A DNA stretch of 8,791 nt from Piscirickettsiaceae bacterium (GTDB lineage: Bacteria > Pseudomonadota > Gammaproteobacteria > Nitrosococcales > Methylophagaceae): contig JAUXFA010000035.1 in the NCBI GenBank assembly GCA_030620285.1, positions 1 through 8,791 of the forward strand. The letters are read 5' to 3'. A model generated the notes under the pieces. It searched no databases, was not told where the DNA came from, and was given only the letters and a program-made list of their open reading frames with translations. The stretch's first letter is position 1, and the number at the start of each line of letters is the position of its first letter. This document shows, one piece after another, positions 1-6,902 of the stretch. Position numbers and translations under genes: made by a program.

Positions 1-2
1 GG

Positions 3-1109
3 TGGTTACTTGGATTTATGGCCAGTGTCATTGTGATATTAACCGCATTAGCATGGTTGTTTTTGCCGGCTCTATTTGCCGATAAAGTCATCGAGCAAGC
101 TCAAGAGATTGTTGAATCTGAACCTGATATTTCAGCGGATGTGCATGATTTGCATGATGAAGCCTATTCTCATTTAACCGAACAATTAGTATTAATCCGT
201 TCTGAAAGTGAGCAGATGAATGGTTTAGTGCAAGATGCAATATCGCAGTTAACACAAAGTTTTCATGGACTTAATGAGCAAGGTGAACATCAGGCTAGTT
301 TATTAGATGGTTTGCTAAGCCGTGATGAGGGTTCAGGAATGGATTCGTTTATTGCAGAATCTGATGGATTACTGACCTACTTTGTCGAGATGGTACTCAA
401 TAACAGTAAAGACAGCATGTATCTTATGCACCGATTAGATGATATGTCTGAAAAAGTTGATGGTGTTTTCTCTTTGTTAGGGGATGTCAAAGACATTGCC
501 TCTCAAACAAATTTGTTAGCGCTCAATGCGGCAATTGAAGCTGCGCGTGCTGGTGAAGCTGGACGTGGTTTTGCGGTAGTGGCGGATGAAGTACGAAAAT
601 TATCACAAAAATCAGATGATTTTAGTGGTGAAATTAATATATTGGCTCAAGAAGTAAAAGAGACTCTTGAATCAGCTAAGGAAGTGGTTAATCGCGTGGT
701 CTCGGCGGATATGAATGTGGCATTAAGTGGCAAACAAAAAGTAGCCGATATGTCGAATAAAATGACGGAAATAAACCAGCATTCTCATCATATTATTGAG
801 CAAACGGGTGCGGCATCACAACAAATTTCTTCGCTGGTTAATCAAGCGATTACATCATTACAATTTGAGGATATGTGTACTCAAATATCTGCCCATGTCT
901 TGCAGCGTGTTGATGCTGTCACTCAGTTAAGTAATTTAGTCGATCAGTTGCATGAGGCGAGAATGAATCCTGACAATTTCAATAATCACCGAGCACTGCT
1001 GACTGATATTGAACAATCGTTAGAACAATTAAAACCCAAAATTAAATCAGTAGAACACCAAGCCGTTTCTCAACAGGATCTTGATACCGGCGATATTGAG
1101 CTATTTTAG
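3..1109 (+). CDS. Methyl-accepting chemotaxis protein, 5' end outside the window
   Basis: A chemoreceptor that would signal to the CheA/CheW complex. The frame is open to the window edge: the codons before the ATG at 18 encode W-L-L-G-F, which extend a hydrophobic helix, so the true start probably lies upstream. The ATG at 18 is possible but has no good ribosome binding site. Numbering from that ATG, residues 1-21 are a membrane segment. A long cytoplasmic coiled coil follows, and the conserved signalling hairpin tip is at about 161-195 ([19 protein letters not shown], then [14 protein letters not shown]). Past the tip, LQFEDMCTQISAHVLQRV at about 280-297 resembles the LQFxDxxxQ stretch of some short chemoreceptors. 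No HAMP, periplasmic sensor or CheR-tethering tail is visible. The STAS gene starts 65 bases downstream. The family call is secure; the ligand is unknown. Confidence 0.9.
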   Translation, partial: WLLGFMASVIVILTALAWLFLPALFADKVIEQAQEIVESEPDISADVHDLHDEAYSHLTEQLVLIRSESEQMNGLVQDAISQLTQSFHGLNEQGEHQASLLDGLLSRDEGSGMDSFIAESDGLLTYFVEMVLNNSKDSMYLMHRLDDMSEKVDGVFSLLGDVKDIASQTNLLALNAAIEAARAGEAGRGFAVVADEVRKLSQKSDDFSGEINILAQEVKETLESAKEVVNRVVSADMNVALSGKQKVADMSNKMTEINQHSHHIIEQTGAASQQISSLVNQAITSLQFEDMCTQISAHVLQRVDAVTQLSNLVDQLHEARMNPDNFNNHRALLTDIEQSLEQLKPKIKSVEHQAVSQQDLDTGDIELF

Positions 1110-1174
1110 TAAAGCAATTTTTACAAGATTGGATTAAAATAGTAGCTAGATAGAGAACTAGCGACGGATACTAA

Positions 1175-1471
1175 ATGAATATTTCGACAAAGACCGACGG
1201 AAATAAACATATCATTAAAATACATGGCCGTTTTGATTTTAATGTGCAAAATGAATTTCGCAAGGCTTATGAACAGGCAGAAAAAAGCAGTTTTTTTGTG
1301 ATAGATTTTATGGCTGCAGATTATATGGATAGTTCAGCGCTAGGCATGTTACTACTCCTGCGCGATTATGCTGGTGGGGATAATGCACGAATGGAATTGA
1401 TCAATTGCAAAGCCGAAATAAGCAATATTCTAGAAATATCCAATTTTCAAAAACTGTTCAGAATTAGTTAA
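1175..1471 (+). CDS. STAS-domain anti-sigma factor antagonist, HsbA-like
   Basis: A 98-residue single-domain STAS protein of the SpoIIAA/RsbV/HsbA type. Such proteins bind an anti-sigma factor or switch kinase when unphosphorylated and release it when a conserved serine is phosphorylated. The signature YMDSSALGMLLLLRDYAG spans residues 50-67; S53 or S54 in DSS is the predicted phosphorylation site. The N-terminal strand pattern (HIIKIHGRFDF) is typical. Only a weak GACGGA-like ribosome binding site lies 6-7 bases before the ATG. The next gene, 41 bases downstream, encodes the expected kinase/phosphatase partner, so the two are probably co-transcribed. In Pseudomonas, HsbA acts on FlgM and the diguanylate cyclase HsbD. 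The nearby fliK supports a flagellar role here, but the output target is not in the window. Confidence 0.9.
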   Translation: MNISTKTDGNKHIIKIHGRFDFNVQNEFRKAYEQAEKSSFFVIDFMAADYMDSSALGMLLLLRDYAGGDNARMELINCKAEISNILEISNFQKLFRIS

Positions 1472-1512
1472 GCAAGCACCTACAAACCCAGCTTAATAGT
1501 GGGAGCCAAGTA

Positions 1513-2772
1513 ATGGACTTACAAGATCTTCAAACCCGCCACCAGCAGAGCTTAGCAATAGCAGACCATTTGTACGAACGCATCGCTAAAATGAGCCCTG
1601 CCGAGTTGCCAGGCCTGACTGTATTGCAGCAACTATTAAAAAATTTCTGCAGTGATATTATCCTAAGTGCACCCAAGCCATCCGGTGGTATTAATCTGTT
1701 TTTAGGGGATTTCACGGGGCAGGGTTTAGCAGCAGCAGTCGGAGCCTTACCGGTGGCTGAAGTGTTTTACAGTATGACCCAAAAAGGTTATTCACTCAGT
1801 GATATTATTGATGAGATCAATAAAAAATTACTATTTGTATTGCCTGAAGAGTTCTTTTGTGCGGCCGGTATGATTGAATTAGACCCAGAAGGACAGATGT
1901 TAGCAGTATGGAATGGTGGTTTGCCTGACATTCTAGTGGTAGATAAAAATTCAAATATTAGTCATCGAATATCGACAACCCAGACAGCATTAGGTGTTAA
2001 AACCCTGCAAAAAATAGATCTAGAAACTATTTTTGTCGAAGTAACTGCCGGTGATAAACTGTTTATGTATTCAGCGAGTATCGCTAATACGAGCAATGAG
2101 AAAAGCCAACAATTTGACCAAGATATTTTTGATCAAATATTGACGAGTGGGCAGGGTATCCTTGGTTTAAAACAAGCTCAGGCTGAGTTTTCGAACGATC
2201 AAACGATCCTTGAGCTAGATATTGCAGCCATCCAAAAACTCGATTGGGTGAATGTGAGCGAGCAAGAGCAAGTCAGTCTGCCCCCGACACAATGGAATGC
2301 GGACTTTAGTTTCTCTGCAGAAACATTGCGTAGCCTTGATTTTGTACCATTATTAGTCAATATTGTGATGCAGATCCAAGCGCCATACAAACACCGCCAA
2401 CGTATTTACACTGTATTAGCTGAGTTATGTAGTAATGCTCTTGAGCATGGCCTATTAAAACTGGACTCCGACTTAAAAAAGAGTGCGAATGGTTTTACTG
2501 AGTATTACACGTTACGAGCGCAGCGTTTAGCGGAATTAGCAGATAGTTCTATTAAGGTGTCATTGTCACACCAACCTCGTCAAGATGGTGGACAATTAAC
2601 CATTGTGGTTGAAGATAGTGGTACTGGTTTTGACTATCAGCAACATGCAAAAGATCTGGCTGATAATGACGGTCTCTGTGGTCGAGGTGAAGGTTTAGTT
2701 AAACAACTATGCAGTGAATCTTACTATGGCGGCCACGGTAACATCGCTCACGCCGTCTACTGCTGGACATAA
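1513..2772 (+). CDS. PP2C/SpoIIE-type domain fused to RsbW-like HATPase, HsbR-like without receiver
   Basis: A 419-residue soluble protein with two partner-switching domains, likely acting on the STAS protein encoded just upstream. Residues about 40-240 are a SpoIIE-type PP2C fold: SDIIL (D48), LGDFTGQGLAAAVGALP (D66) and WNGGLPD. The usual SDGxxE metal motif is replaced by S187-A188-S189-I-A-N192, and the closing DDxT reads N228-D229-Q-T, so phosphatase activity is doubtful. Residues about 265-419 are an HATPase_c/RsbW-type kinase with an intact N box (E304, N308), G1 box EDSGTGFD (367-374) and GRGEGL (390-395). HsbR of Pseudomonas has receiver-PP2C-HATPase order. Here only about 35 residues precede the PP2C fold, so the receiver is missing. 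GGGAG 7 bases before the ATG fixes the start. The domain assignment is firm; the activity inference rests on motif reading. Confidence 0.88.
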   Translation: MDLQDLQTRHQQSLAIADHLYERIAKMSPAELPGLTVLQQLLKNFCSDIILSAPKPSGGINLFLGDFTGQGLAAAVGALPVAEVFYSMTQKGYSLSDIIDEINKKLLFVLPEEFFCAAGMIELDPEGQMLAVWNGGLPDILVVDKNSNISHRISTTQTALGVKTLQKIDLETIFVEVTAGDKLFMYSASIANTSNEKSQQFDQDIFDQILTSGQGILGLKQAQAEFSNDQTILELDIAAIQKLDWVNVSEQEQVSLPPTQWNADFSFSAETLRSLDFVPLLVNIVMQIQAPYKHRQRIYTVLAELCSNALEHGLLKLDSDLKKSANGFTEYYTLRAQRLAELADSSIKVSLSHQPRQDGGQLTIVVEDSGTGFDYQQHAKDLADNDGLCGRGEGLVKQLCSESYYGGHGNIAHAVYCWT

Positions 2773-2793
2773 TAAATCCCCTATTGCCTATTT

Positions 2794-2811
2794 TTGGCAT
2801 ATTGATTGCAA
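2794..2811 (+). promoter_or_regulatory. Sigma-54 (RpoN) promoter for fliK
   Basis: TTGGCATATTGATTGCAA has GG at 2796-2797 and GC at 2808-2809, separated by exactly 10 bases. It matches TTGGCA and TTGCA of the RpoN consensus. It lies in the 90-base gap before fliK, with predicted transcription start near 2821, leaving a leader of about 42 bases. Flagellar genes of this stage are often RpoN-dependent in polarly flagellated gammaproteobacteria. An enhancer-binding activator (FlrC/FleQ type) would be needed; none is encoded in the window. Confidence 0.75.
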
Positions 2812-2834
2812 CTTCCTTTGAGCACCGATTACAA

Positions 2835-2849
2835 CGCTATAGGATAGCG
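2835..2849 (+). promoter_or_regulatory. Perfect inverted repeat in the fliK leader
   Basis: CGCTAT-AGG-ATAGCG has 6-base arms that are exact reverse complements around a 3-base centre. It ends one base before the GAGGG ribosome binding site (2851-2855). It lies about 15-29 bases downstream of the predicted sigma-54 start point. It could be a protein-binding site on DNA or a small RNA hairpin limiting ribosome access. The function is inferred from position only. Confidence 0.45.
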
Positions 2850-2862
2850 CGAGGGATAAATC

Positions 2863-4308
2863 ATGAGTCAAGAGCTAGTAGTAAATATTAATAATCGATC
2901 ACTGATTACAAAATCAAACGCTCAACAGCAGGATGCAAATAATGGAATTGTCGATAAAAGTAAGCAGCAGCAGGCATTCTCATCCGAGTTGGACAAACAA
3001 ATTGATAAGCATGAATCGTCAAAATCAAATCATGTCTCATCAGAACGGCCACAGCATCAGCCTATTAATGCCGACAGAAGACAGCAAAAAGCGGAAAAAA
3101 TAGATCCTGAAAACGGCAAGACTTTGCCGGTGGAAGAGCAGGATGGCCAATCCGTTGAAGATTTGACATCATCACCAGAGACAACTGAGCAACAATTGGA
3201 GTTGGATATTGAGCTGACGGATATCGTAGAGATTACCGATGAATCGTTACAAAACCAAATTGTTAATGAAGATCATAAACCAACGATTGACCCCAACGGA
3301 TTAATTAAAACTCAAGAATTACATACGGCTGTACAACAGATAAAAGAAAGCATTGCTAGCGCAAAAATATCTGAAGTGGGTGCCTCATCACATCAAATTG
3401 GTAAAACCATTTCAGAGCAAGCCCAAAAGATCGCACAAACTACAACCACTGCAAAAACACCTGTTAACACTGCCGTTTCAGAGGCAACGTCAAAAGTAGC
3501 CGTGCCACAAATACTCGATGAAGATAATGCTGAAACTAAACAGCAAGGCCAATCATCAGCAAAAATACGACCTGATATTTTGCAAGCATTGGCGCCAAAG
3601 TCGGTGGCTAATAGCAGTAAAAATACCATCAAGCAAAATAGTAAATTTGCATCAGTGATAACAAATACAACGGTTAATGAACAACAATCTGCCTTAGATA
3701 AGCAACTAAAAATCCCTGATTTTATTAAACGGGCAAAACCCTCAACGCCACCAGCGGGGCAATTCGTAGATAGAGTAAATGGTGGTTTTGGAAGCACCTT
3801 GGCATCATTGGTCAATGGCCAAGCCACAAGCCATTCTGCGCGTGTAGTAACAGCAGAGGCACCGACATTAGATCTTCACCCACCGGTATTAAGCAAGGCT
3901 TGGAGTCGTGTATTAAGTAGTCGGGTGATTTGGATGGCAAAAGAAGGCATACAGCAAGCTTCATTGAAATTGAATCCAGCTAGTTTAGGCCCAGTTGAAG
4001 TAAGGGTAACAATGACTAATGAGCAGGCAACGGTAACATTTACTGCTCATCATGCTGCGACCCGTGATGCATTAGAGCAGGCATTGCCAAGATTACGTGA
4101 AAGTTTTCTGGAGAATGGTTTAGAATTAGCACATTCAGATGTATCGCAACAATCATCTGAAGAGACTGGTGAGCAAACTGATAGTGACGATATAGATAAT
4201 AGCAATTTAAGTTCAGTTAATGCCTCAGATGCCGATACCCTAGAGCAAGGACAACAATCAGCGGAGACTGAACAAGATATTGAATTGGGTGTTAGCATTT
4301 ACGCCTAA
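2863..4308 (+). CDS. fliK: Flagellar hook-length control protein FliK
   Basis: A 481-residue FliK, the exported molecular ruler that sets hook length and triggers the export-specificity switch through FlhB. Residues 1 to about 330 are hydrophilic, rich in Gln, Ser, Thr and Lys, and low in predicted structure, as is usual for FliK. The conserved C-terminal hook-length domain spans about 343-430. Its hallmark is [17 protein letters not shown] (368-384), followed by an alternating hydrophobic strand and the [20 protein letters not shown] helix region. An acidic Gln/Ser/Asp-rich tail follows. GAGGG 7 bases before the ATG supports the start. The gene has its own sigma-54 promoter. It is not followed by fliL or fliM as in many flagellar clusters; a chemoreceptor comes next. 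The weakly conserved N-terminus is normal for the family and not a sign of decay. Confidence 0.9.
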   Translation: MSQELVVNINNRSLITKSNAQQQDANNGIVDKSKQQQAFSSELDKQIDKHESSKSNHVSSERPQHQPINADRRQQKAEKIDPENGKTLPVEEQDGQSVEDLTSSPETTEQQLELDIELTDIVEITDESLQNQIVNEDHKPTIDPNGLIKTQELHTAVQQIKESIASAKISEVGASSHQIGKTISEQAQKIAQTTTTAKTPVNTAVSEATSKVAVPQILDEDNAETKQQGQSSAKIRPDILQALAPKSVANSSKNTIKQNSKFASVITNTTVNEQQSALDKQLKIPDFIKRAKPSTPPAGQFVDRVNGGFGSTLASLVNGQATSHSARVVTAEAPTLDLHPPVLSKAWSRVLSSRVIWMAKEGIQQASLKLNPASLGPVEVRVTMTNEQATVTFTAHHAATRDALEQALPRLRESFLENGLELAHSDVSQQSSEETGEQTDSDDIDNSNLSSVNASDADTLEQGQQSAETEQDIELGVSIYA

Positions 4309-4346
4309 AACATAGCCTTATTAACCTGATTGGATACGAATACCAC

Positions 4347-5540
4347 ATGTTTAAATTAGAAAGTTATTCTTTAAAGCAGCGCATGCAAATGGTTGCTGGA
4401 TTGGGCATTATTGGCTTATTTCTGTTAATGGCTATTTATTGGTTTTTAGAAACATCTAATACCGATCCCAGCACACAACTACTGATAGCGGCTATCGCAA
4501 CAGCTATTCTCGGTGGAACCTTGTATGCGATAGCAACCTTTATTGGAAATTTTGGTGTTCAACGTGCAGATACCTTGGTTGCTGGTATTCAAAGTATAAA
4601 AAAAGGTGATTTAACAAAAAAAATCACAATTAGCGGTAACAATGATTTTAGTTGGATGGCATTTGAATTAGACAGCGCGCGTAAAAATGTCGCTAATTTA
4701 GTCAGAACATTACAAAATGGTGTATCGCAAATGGATACAGCGACCAATAATATGGCAACGATTAGTAAACAAACCGTTGAGGGTGTGTTGAGTCAGCAGT
4801 CTGAAACCAGCCAAGTAGCCACCGCGATGAATGAAATGGCGGCCTCGGTTCAAGAAGTAGCGAGAACAGCATCAGGGACTGCTGAAGCGGCACATAATGC
4901 CGATAATGAAGCCAAAGCGGGAAAACTAGTGGTCTTAGAGACCATACAATCAATTGATAATTTAGCCGGTGAAGTCGAAAAGGCTGCTGAAACATTGCAT
5001 AACCTTGAAACAGATATTAGTGATATTGGTGCGATTGTCGAAGTGATTCGAGCGATTACTGAACAAACAAATTTATTAGCATTGAATGCGGCGATTGAGG
5101 CAGCACGGGCAGGAGAACATGGTCGCGGTTTTGCTGTGGTAGCTGATGAGGTGCGTACCTTAGCAGCAAGAACACAATCCTCAACCCATGAAATTGAAGA
5201 AATGGTCGGTCGCTTACAAGCCGGTGCTCAAGCCGCGGTTAGCGTGATGAATGAAAGTCGTGAATCTGCCAAAATGAGTGTCGAAAAAGCAGCAAGTGCA
5301 GGTGAGGCGTTAGATACCATTACCGCCATGATCACCACCATGGATGAAATGGGCGCTGCAATCTCTAGTGCAGCTAATGAACAATCAGCCGTCGCCGAAG
5401 ATATTAATCGTGGTATTGTGAATATTAGTCAGGTTGCAGAACATACCGCCGAAGGTGCACAAGAAACATCAACAGCGGTTGATACTATGTCTTCTTTATC
5501 GGCCGAGTTGCAAGAGGCGGCAAGTAAATTTAAGGCCTAA
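4347..5540 (+). CDS. Methyl-accepting chemotaxis protein with minimal periplasmic part
   Basis: A complete 397-residue chemoreceptor. Two membrane helices (about 15-34 and 44-67) are joined by only about 9 residues, so there is no room for a periplasmic ligand-binding domain. A HAMP-like segment follows (about 68-120, containing [10 protein letters not shown] and a divergent [16 protein letters not shown]). The cytoplasmic signalling helices carry the conserved hairpin tip at about 239-270 ([34 protein letters not shown]). The protein ends [11 protein letters not shown] with no NWETF-type tail for CheR. It starts 38 bases after fliK and probably shares its transcript. The ribosome binding site is poor: the nearest GGA is about 12 bases from the ATG. 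It may sense membrane, cytoplasmic or energy cues, or work with another receptor; no ligand can be named. Confidence 0.93.
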   Translation: MFKLESYSLKQRMQMVAGLGIIGLFLLMAIYWFLETSNTDPSTQLLIAAIATAILGGTLYAIATFIGNFGVQRADTLVAGIQSIKKGDLTKKITISGNNDFSWMAFELDSARKNVANLVRTLQNGVSQMDTATNNMATISKQTVEGVLSQQSETSQVATAMNEMAASVQEVARTASGTAEAAHNADNEAKAGKLVVLETIQSIDNLAGEVEKAAETLHNLETDISDIGAIVEVIRAITEQTNLLALNAAIEAARAGEHGRGFAVVADEVRTLAARTQSSTHEIEEMVGRLQAGAQAAVSVMNESRESAKMSVEKAASAGEALDTITAMITTMDEMGAAISSAANEQSAVAEDINRGIVNISQVAEHTAEGAQETSTAVDTMSSLSAELQEAASKFKA

Positions 5541-5553
5541 GCAACTTTGATAT

Positions 5554-5985
5554 TTATTCGTCGAGATCATCAACATCAGATTGGCCAGACATACGGCGTC
5601 GAATATGCGACCAAGACATACCGGTAGCAAGAATAGCGGCCAATAAGAATAATATGATATAGGTTAATATCGAGACGCTATCGATTCCAAGCCAGCCCAG
5701 ATCAACTAACCACCACACAATAATGGCAAAAAAGGCAAAGGCTAATGTCAAGCCAAACGTGCCGAGCGATCGGAGGGTGGCCCGAAGGTAAACTGTCCAA
5801 CCAATAATCAGGACAATAGCCGACATAGCAAAAGGTGGCGTGATGGCTAATGTCTCACCGAATACTGATTCTTTAGCCCACTGAAATAGACTATAACCAC
5901 TCGGATTATAGCTTGCGTAAACAAGTATCAATGCAAAAGCAAAACGGATAAAAAAACTATTCCAATTAAATTGTTTTCCTAACAT
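5554..5985 (-). CDS. Four-helix inner membrane protein, DUF6524-like
   Basis: A small integral membrane protein of unknown function. The N-terminal pattern F-N-W-N-S-F-F-I-R-F, followed by Y-N-P-S-G-Y-S, recalls the DUF6524 family; this is from memory, not a search. With the start chosen here (143 residues), four hydrophobic helices lie at about 11-26, 52-68, 77-95 and 103-123. A basic segment (HIRRRM) and an acidic tail (DVDDLDE) follow. The ATG at 5985 is preferred because AGAGGA (5990-5995) lies 4 bases upstream. An in-frame ATG at 6006 would add 7 residues but has no ribosome binding site. The gene converges on the chemoreceptor with a 13-base gap and is divergent from the Sel1-repeat gene. 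Confidence 0.75.
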   Translation of the reverse strand: MLGKQFNWNSFFIRFAFALILVYASYNPSGYSLFQWAKESVFGETLAITPPFAMSAIVLIIGWTVYLRATLRSLGTFGLTLAFAFFAIIVWWLVDLGWLGIDSVSILTYIILFLLAAILATGMSWSHIRRRMSGQSDVDDLDE

Positions 5986-6033
5986 AACATCCTCTGAATC
6001 AGCCATTAAGGTAGCGGTTTTATGAATGCAATG

Positions 6034-6039
6034 ATTATA
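6034..6039 (-). promoter_or_regulatory. Possible -10 element for the DUF6524-like gene
   Basis: Read on the - strand this is a perfect TATAAT, within the divergent intergenic region. It would place a start point near 6027, about 40 bases before the preferred start codon. No convincing TTGACA-like -35 is seen at 16-18 bases, so the call is tentative in such AT-rich DNA. Confidence 0.35.
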
Positions 6040-6090
6040 GTGTAAGATGCGAGCGTAGACTTATTATTTATATAAAATATTGAGGTTATG

Positions 6091-6606
6091 ATGAAAAATA
6101 CGGTATTTTTATTGATGCTTTTTATGGTGCCGGCCACGTGGGCAGCATGTTACAACGAAAATGAAAGTGATCAGCAAAATTTCATCAACTGCAAACTCGC
6201 TTCGGAACAGGGAGATGTCTTTTCGCAATATGAATTGGCAGCAATGTATAACAGTGGTCAAGGGACAAAGCAAGATAGCAAACAAGCTGAAAAATGGTAT
6301 TTAAAATCAGCACAACAAGATAATGATTTAGCCCAATATAGCCTAGGAGTATTATATGAATTTGGTCAGGGTGATGTTGCTCAAAGTGATCAAGAATCTG
6401 AAAAGTGGTACCGACTAGCAGCCGAAAATGGCAACTATTTTGCTCAGAATAAATTAGGCTTGGTAGAACAAAAACAAGGTCAATATGAAACGACTATAAA
6501 GGCCTATCAAGGTGATTCAGATAGTTGGATTGAACAAAAACGAGAAAGTAATCCCAACCTTTTTGATCGTTTTATGGATTGGGCCTTAGGAACAGGAGAA
6601 CAATAA
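6091..6606 (+). CDS. Secreted Sel1-repeat (TPR-like) protein
   Basis: A 171-residue protein with an N-terminal signal peptide: MKNTVFLLMLFMVPATWA, with likely cleavage after TWA. Two Sel1-like repeats follow at about 42-77 (ELAAMYNSGQGTKQDSKQAE, then KWYLKSA) and 78-113 (SLGVLYEFGQG, then EKWYRLAAENG). A third, partial repeat covers 114-130. Such alpha-solenoids usually mediate protein-protein contacts; no enzymatic motif is present. Two cysteines near the mature N-terminus (C20 and C34) could form a disulfide in the periplasm. GAGG at 6082-6085 is 5 bases from the ATG at 6091 but only 2 from an adjacent in-frame ATG at 6088, so 6091 is preferred. No partner is evident from the neighbours. 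Confidence 0.85.
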   Translation: MKNTVFLLMLFMVPATWAACYNENESDQQNFINCKLASEQGDVFSQYELAAMYNSGQGTKQDSKQAEKWYLKSAQQDNDLAQYSLGVLYEFGQGDVAQSDQESEKWYRLAAENGNYFAQNKLGLVEQKQGQYETTIKAYQGDSDSWIEQKRESNPNLFDRFMDWALGTGEQ

Positions 6607-6608
6607 TC

Positions 6609-6630
6609 AAGAGTTCAATAGCTCTTTTAT
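6609..6630 (+). terminator. Weak rho-independent terminator after the Sel1-repeat gene
   Basis: AAGAG (6609-6613) pairs with CTCTT (6622-6626) around an 8-base loop; one more U-G pair can form inside. The T run TTTTAT follows directly. It begins 2 bases after the stop codon. The 5-6-pair stem is short and not GC-rich, so strength is doubtful. On the opposite strand it lacks a T tract. Confidence 0.35.
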
Positions 6631-6639
6631 GTAAGTATT

Positions 6640-6843
6640 TTATTGTTTTAGGTGCTTTTGTTGATAATAAATACAGTATTTACAAGCTTCACTTTTGCCG
6701 CCTATATAGTTTCGTATTTTTGTTACATAGTCGCTGTGTGTATCGCATAAGGTTTCTTCAATCTCCCAACACTCTAGATCTTCATTTTTACGCCTAACAC
6801 AATCCATCTTTTCACAACTAAAATATTCATGACATTTTTCCAT
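6640..6843 (-). CDS. Small cysteine-rich protein, two-CW-domain type
   Basis: A 67-residue protein with seven cysteines in an ordered pattern: C4-x5-C10-x4-C15, then C25-W26-x6-C33, then C54-x2-C57 followed by IYY. This matches the layout of small 'two-CW' proteins (CWE-x-C repeated, then CxxC), which are presumed to bind metal; the first Trp is His here (C4-H5-E6). No signal peptide or membrane segment is seen, so it is probably cytoplasmic. The start has an excellent ribosome binding site, AAAGGGGTGAT on the - strand (6848-6857), 7 bases upstream when counted from AGGGG. The gene lies 59 bases downstream of guaA on the same strand and may be read from the gua transcript. An overlapping + strand frame lacks comparable features. 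The family name is from memory; function unknown. Confidence 0.7.
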   Translation of the reverse strand: MEKCHEYFSCEKMDCVRRKNEDLECWEIEETLCDTHSDYVTKIRNYIGGKSEACKYCIYYQQKHLKQ

Positions 6844-6902
6844 TTTATCACCCCTTTAGAATTTAATTTCTTCAGGAACTATAATTTATCTGTTTTCTAT
6901 AT

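Noticed and set aside
1110..1136. Possible FliA (sigma-28) promoter before the STAS gene: TAAAGCAA, 11 bases, TTGGATTA
   Set aside because: Spacing fits, but the -10 half matches GCCGATAA at only 4 of 8 positions.
1145..1162. GCTAG...CTAGC hairpin after the first chemoreceptor gene
   Set aside because: Only 5 pairs and no T tract follows, so it is not a credible terminator.
3393..3827. 144-codon - strand frame inside fliK
   Set aside because: The translation is low-complexity Ser/Val/Leu as expected from the complement of Gln/Lys/Thr-rich FliK codons; no ribosome binding site or domain.
4306..4332. Possible FliA promoter before the second chemoreceptor: TAAA, 15 bases, CCTGATTG
   Set aside because: The -10 half matches at only 4 of 8 positions, and the start point would leave a leader of under 10 bases without a ribosome binding site.
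6091..6165. Lipoprotein signal in the Sel1-repeat protein (Cys near the cleavage site)
   Set aside because: The residues before Cys are W-A-A, lacking the Leu-type residue of a lipobox; ordinary signal peptidase I cleavage after TWA fits better.
6668..6682. TAAATAC-A-GTATTTA palindrome
   Set aside because: Lies inside the coding region of the cysteine-rich protein in AT-rich DNA; a 1-base centre cannot form an RNA hairpin tip and no operator family was recognised.
6579..6797. 72-codon + strand frame overlapping the end of the Sel1-repeat gene
   Set aside because: It lies mostly antisense to the better-supported cysteine-rich gene, has no ribosome binding site, and its translation has no recognisable pattern.
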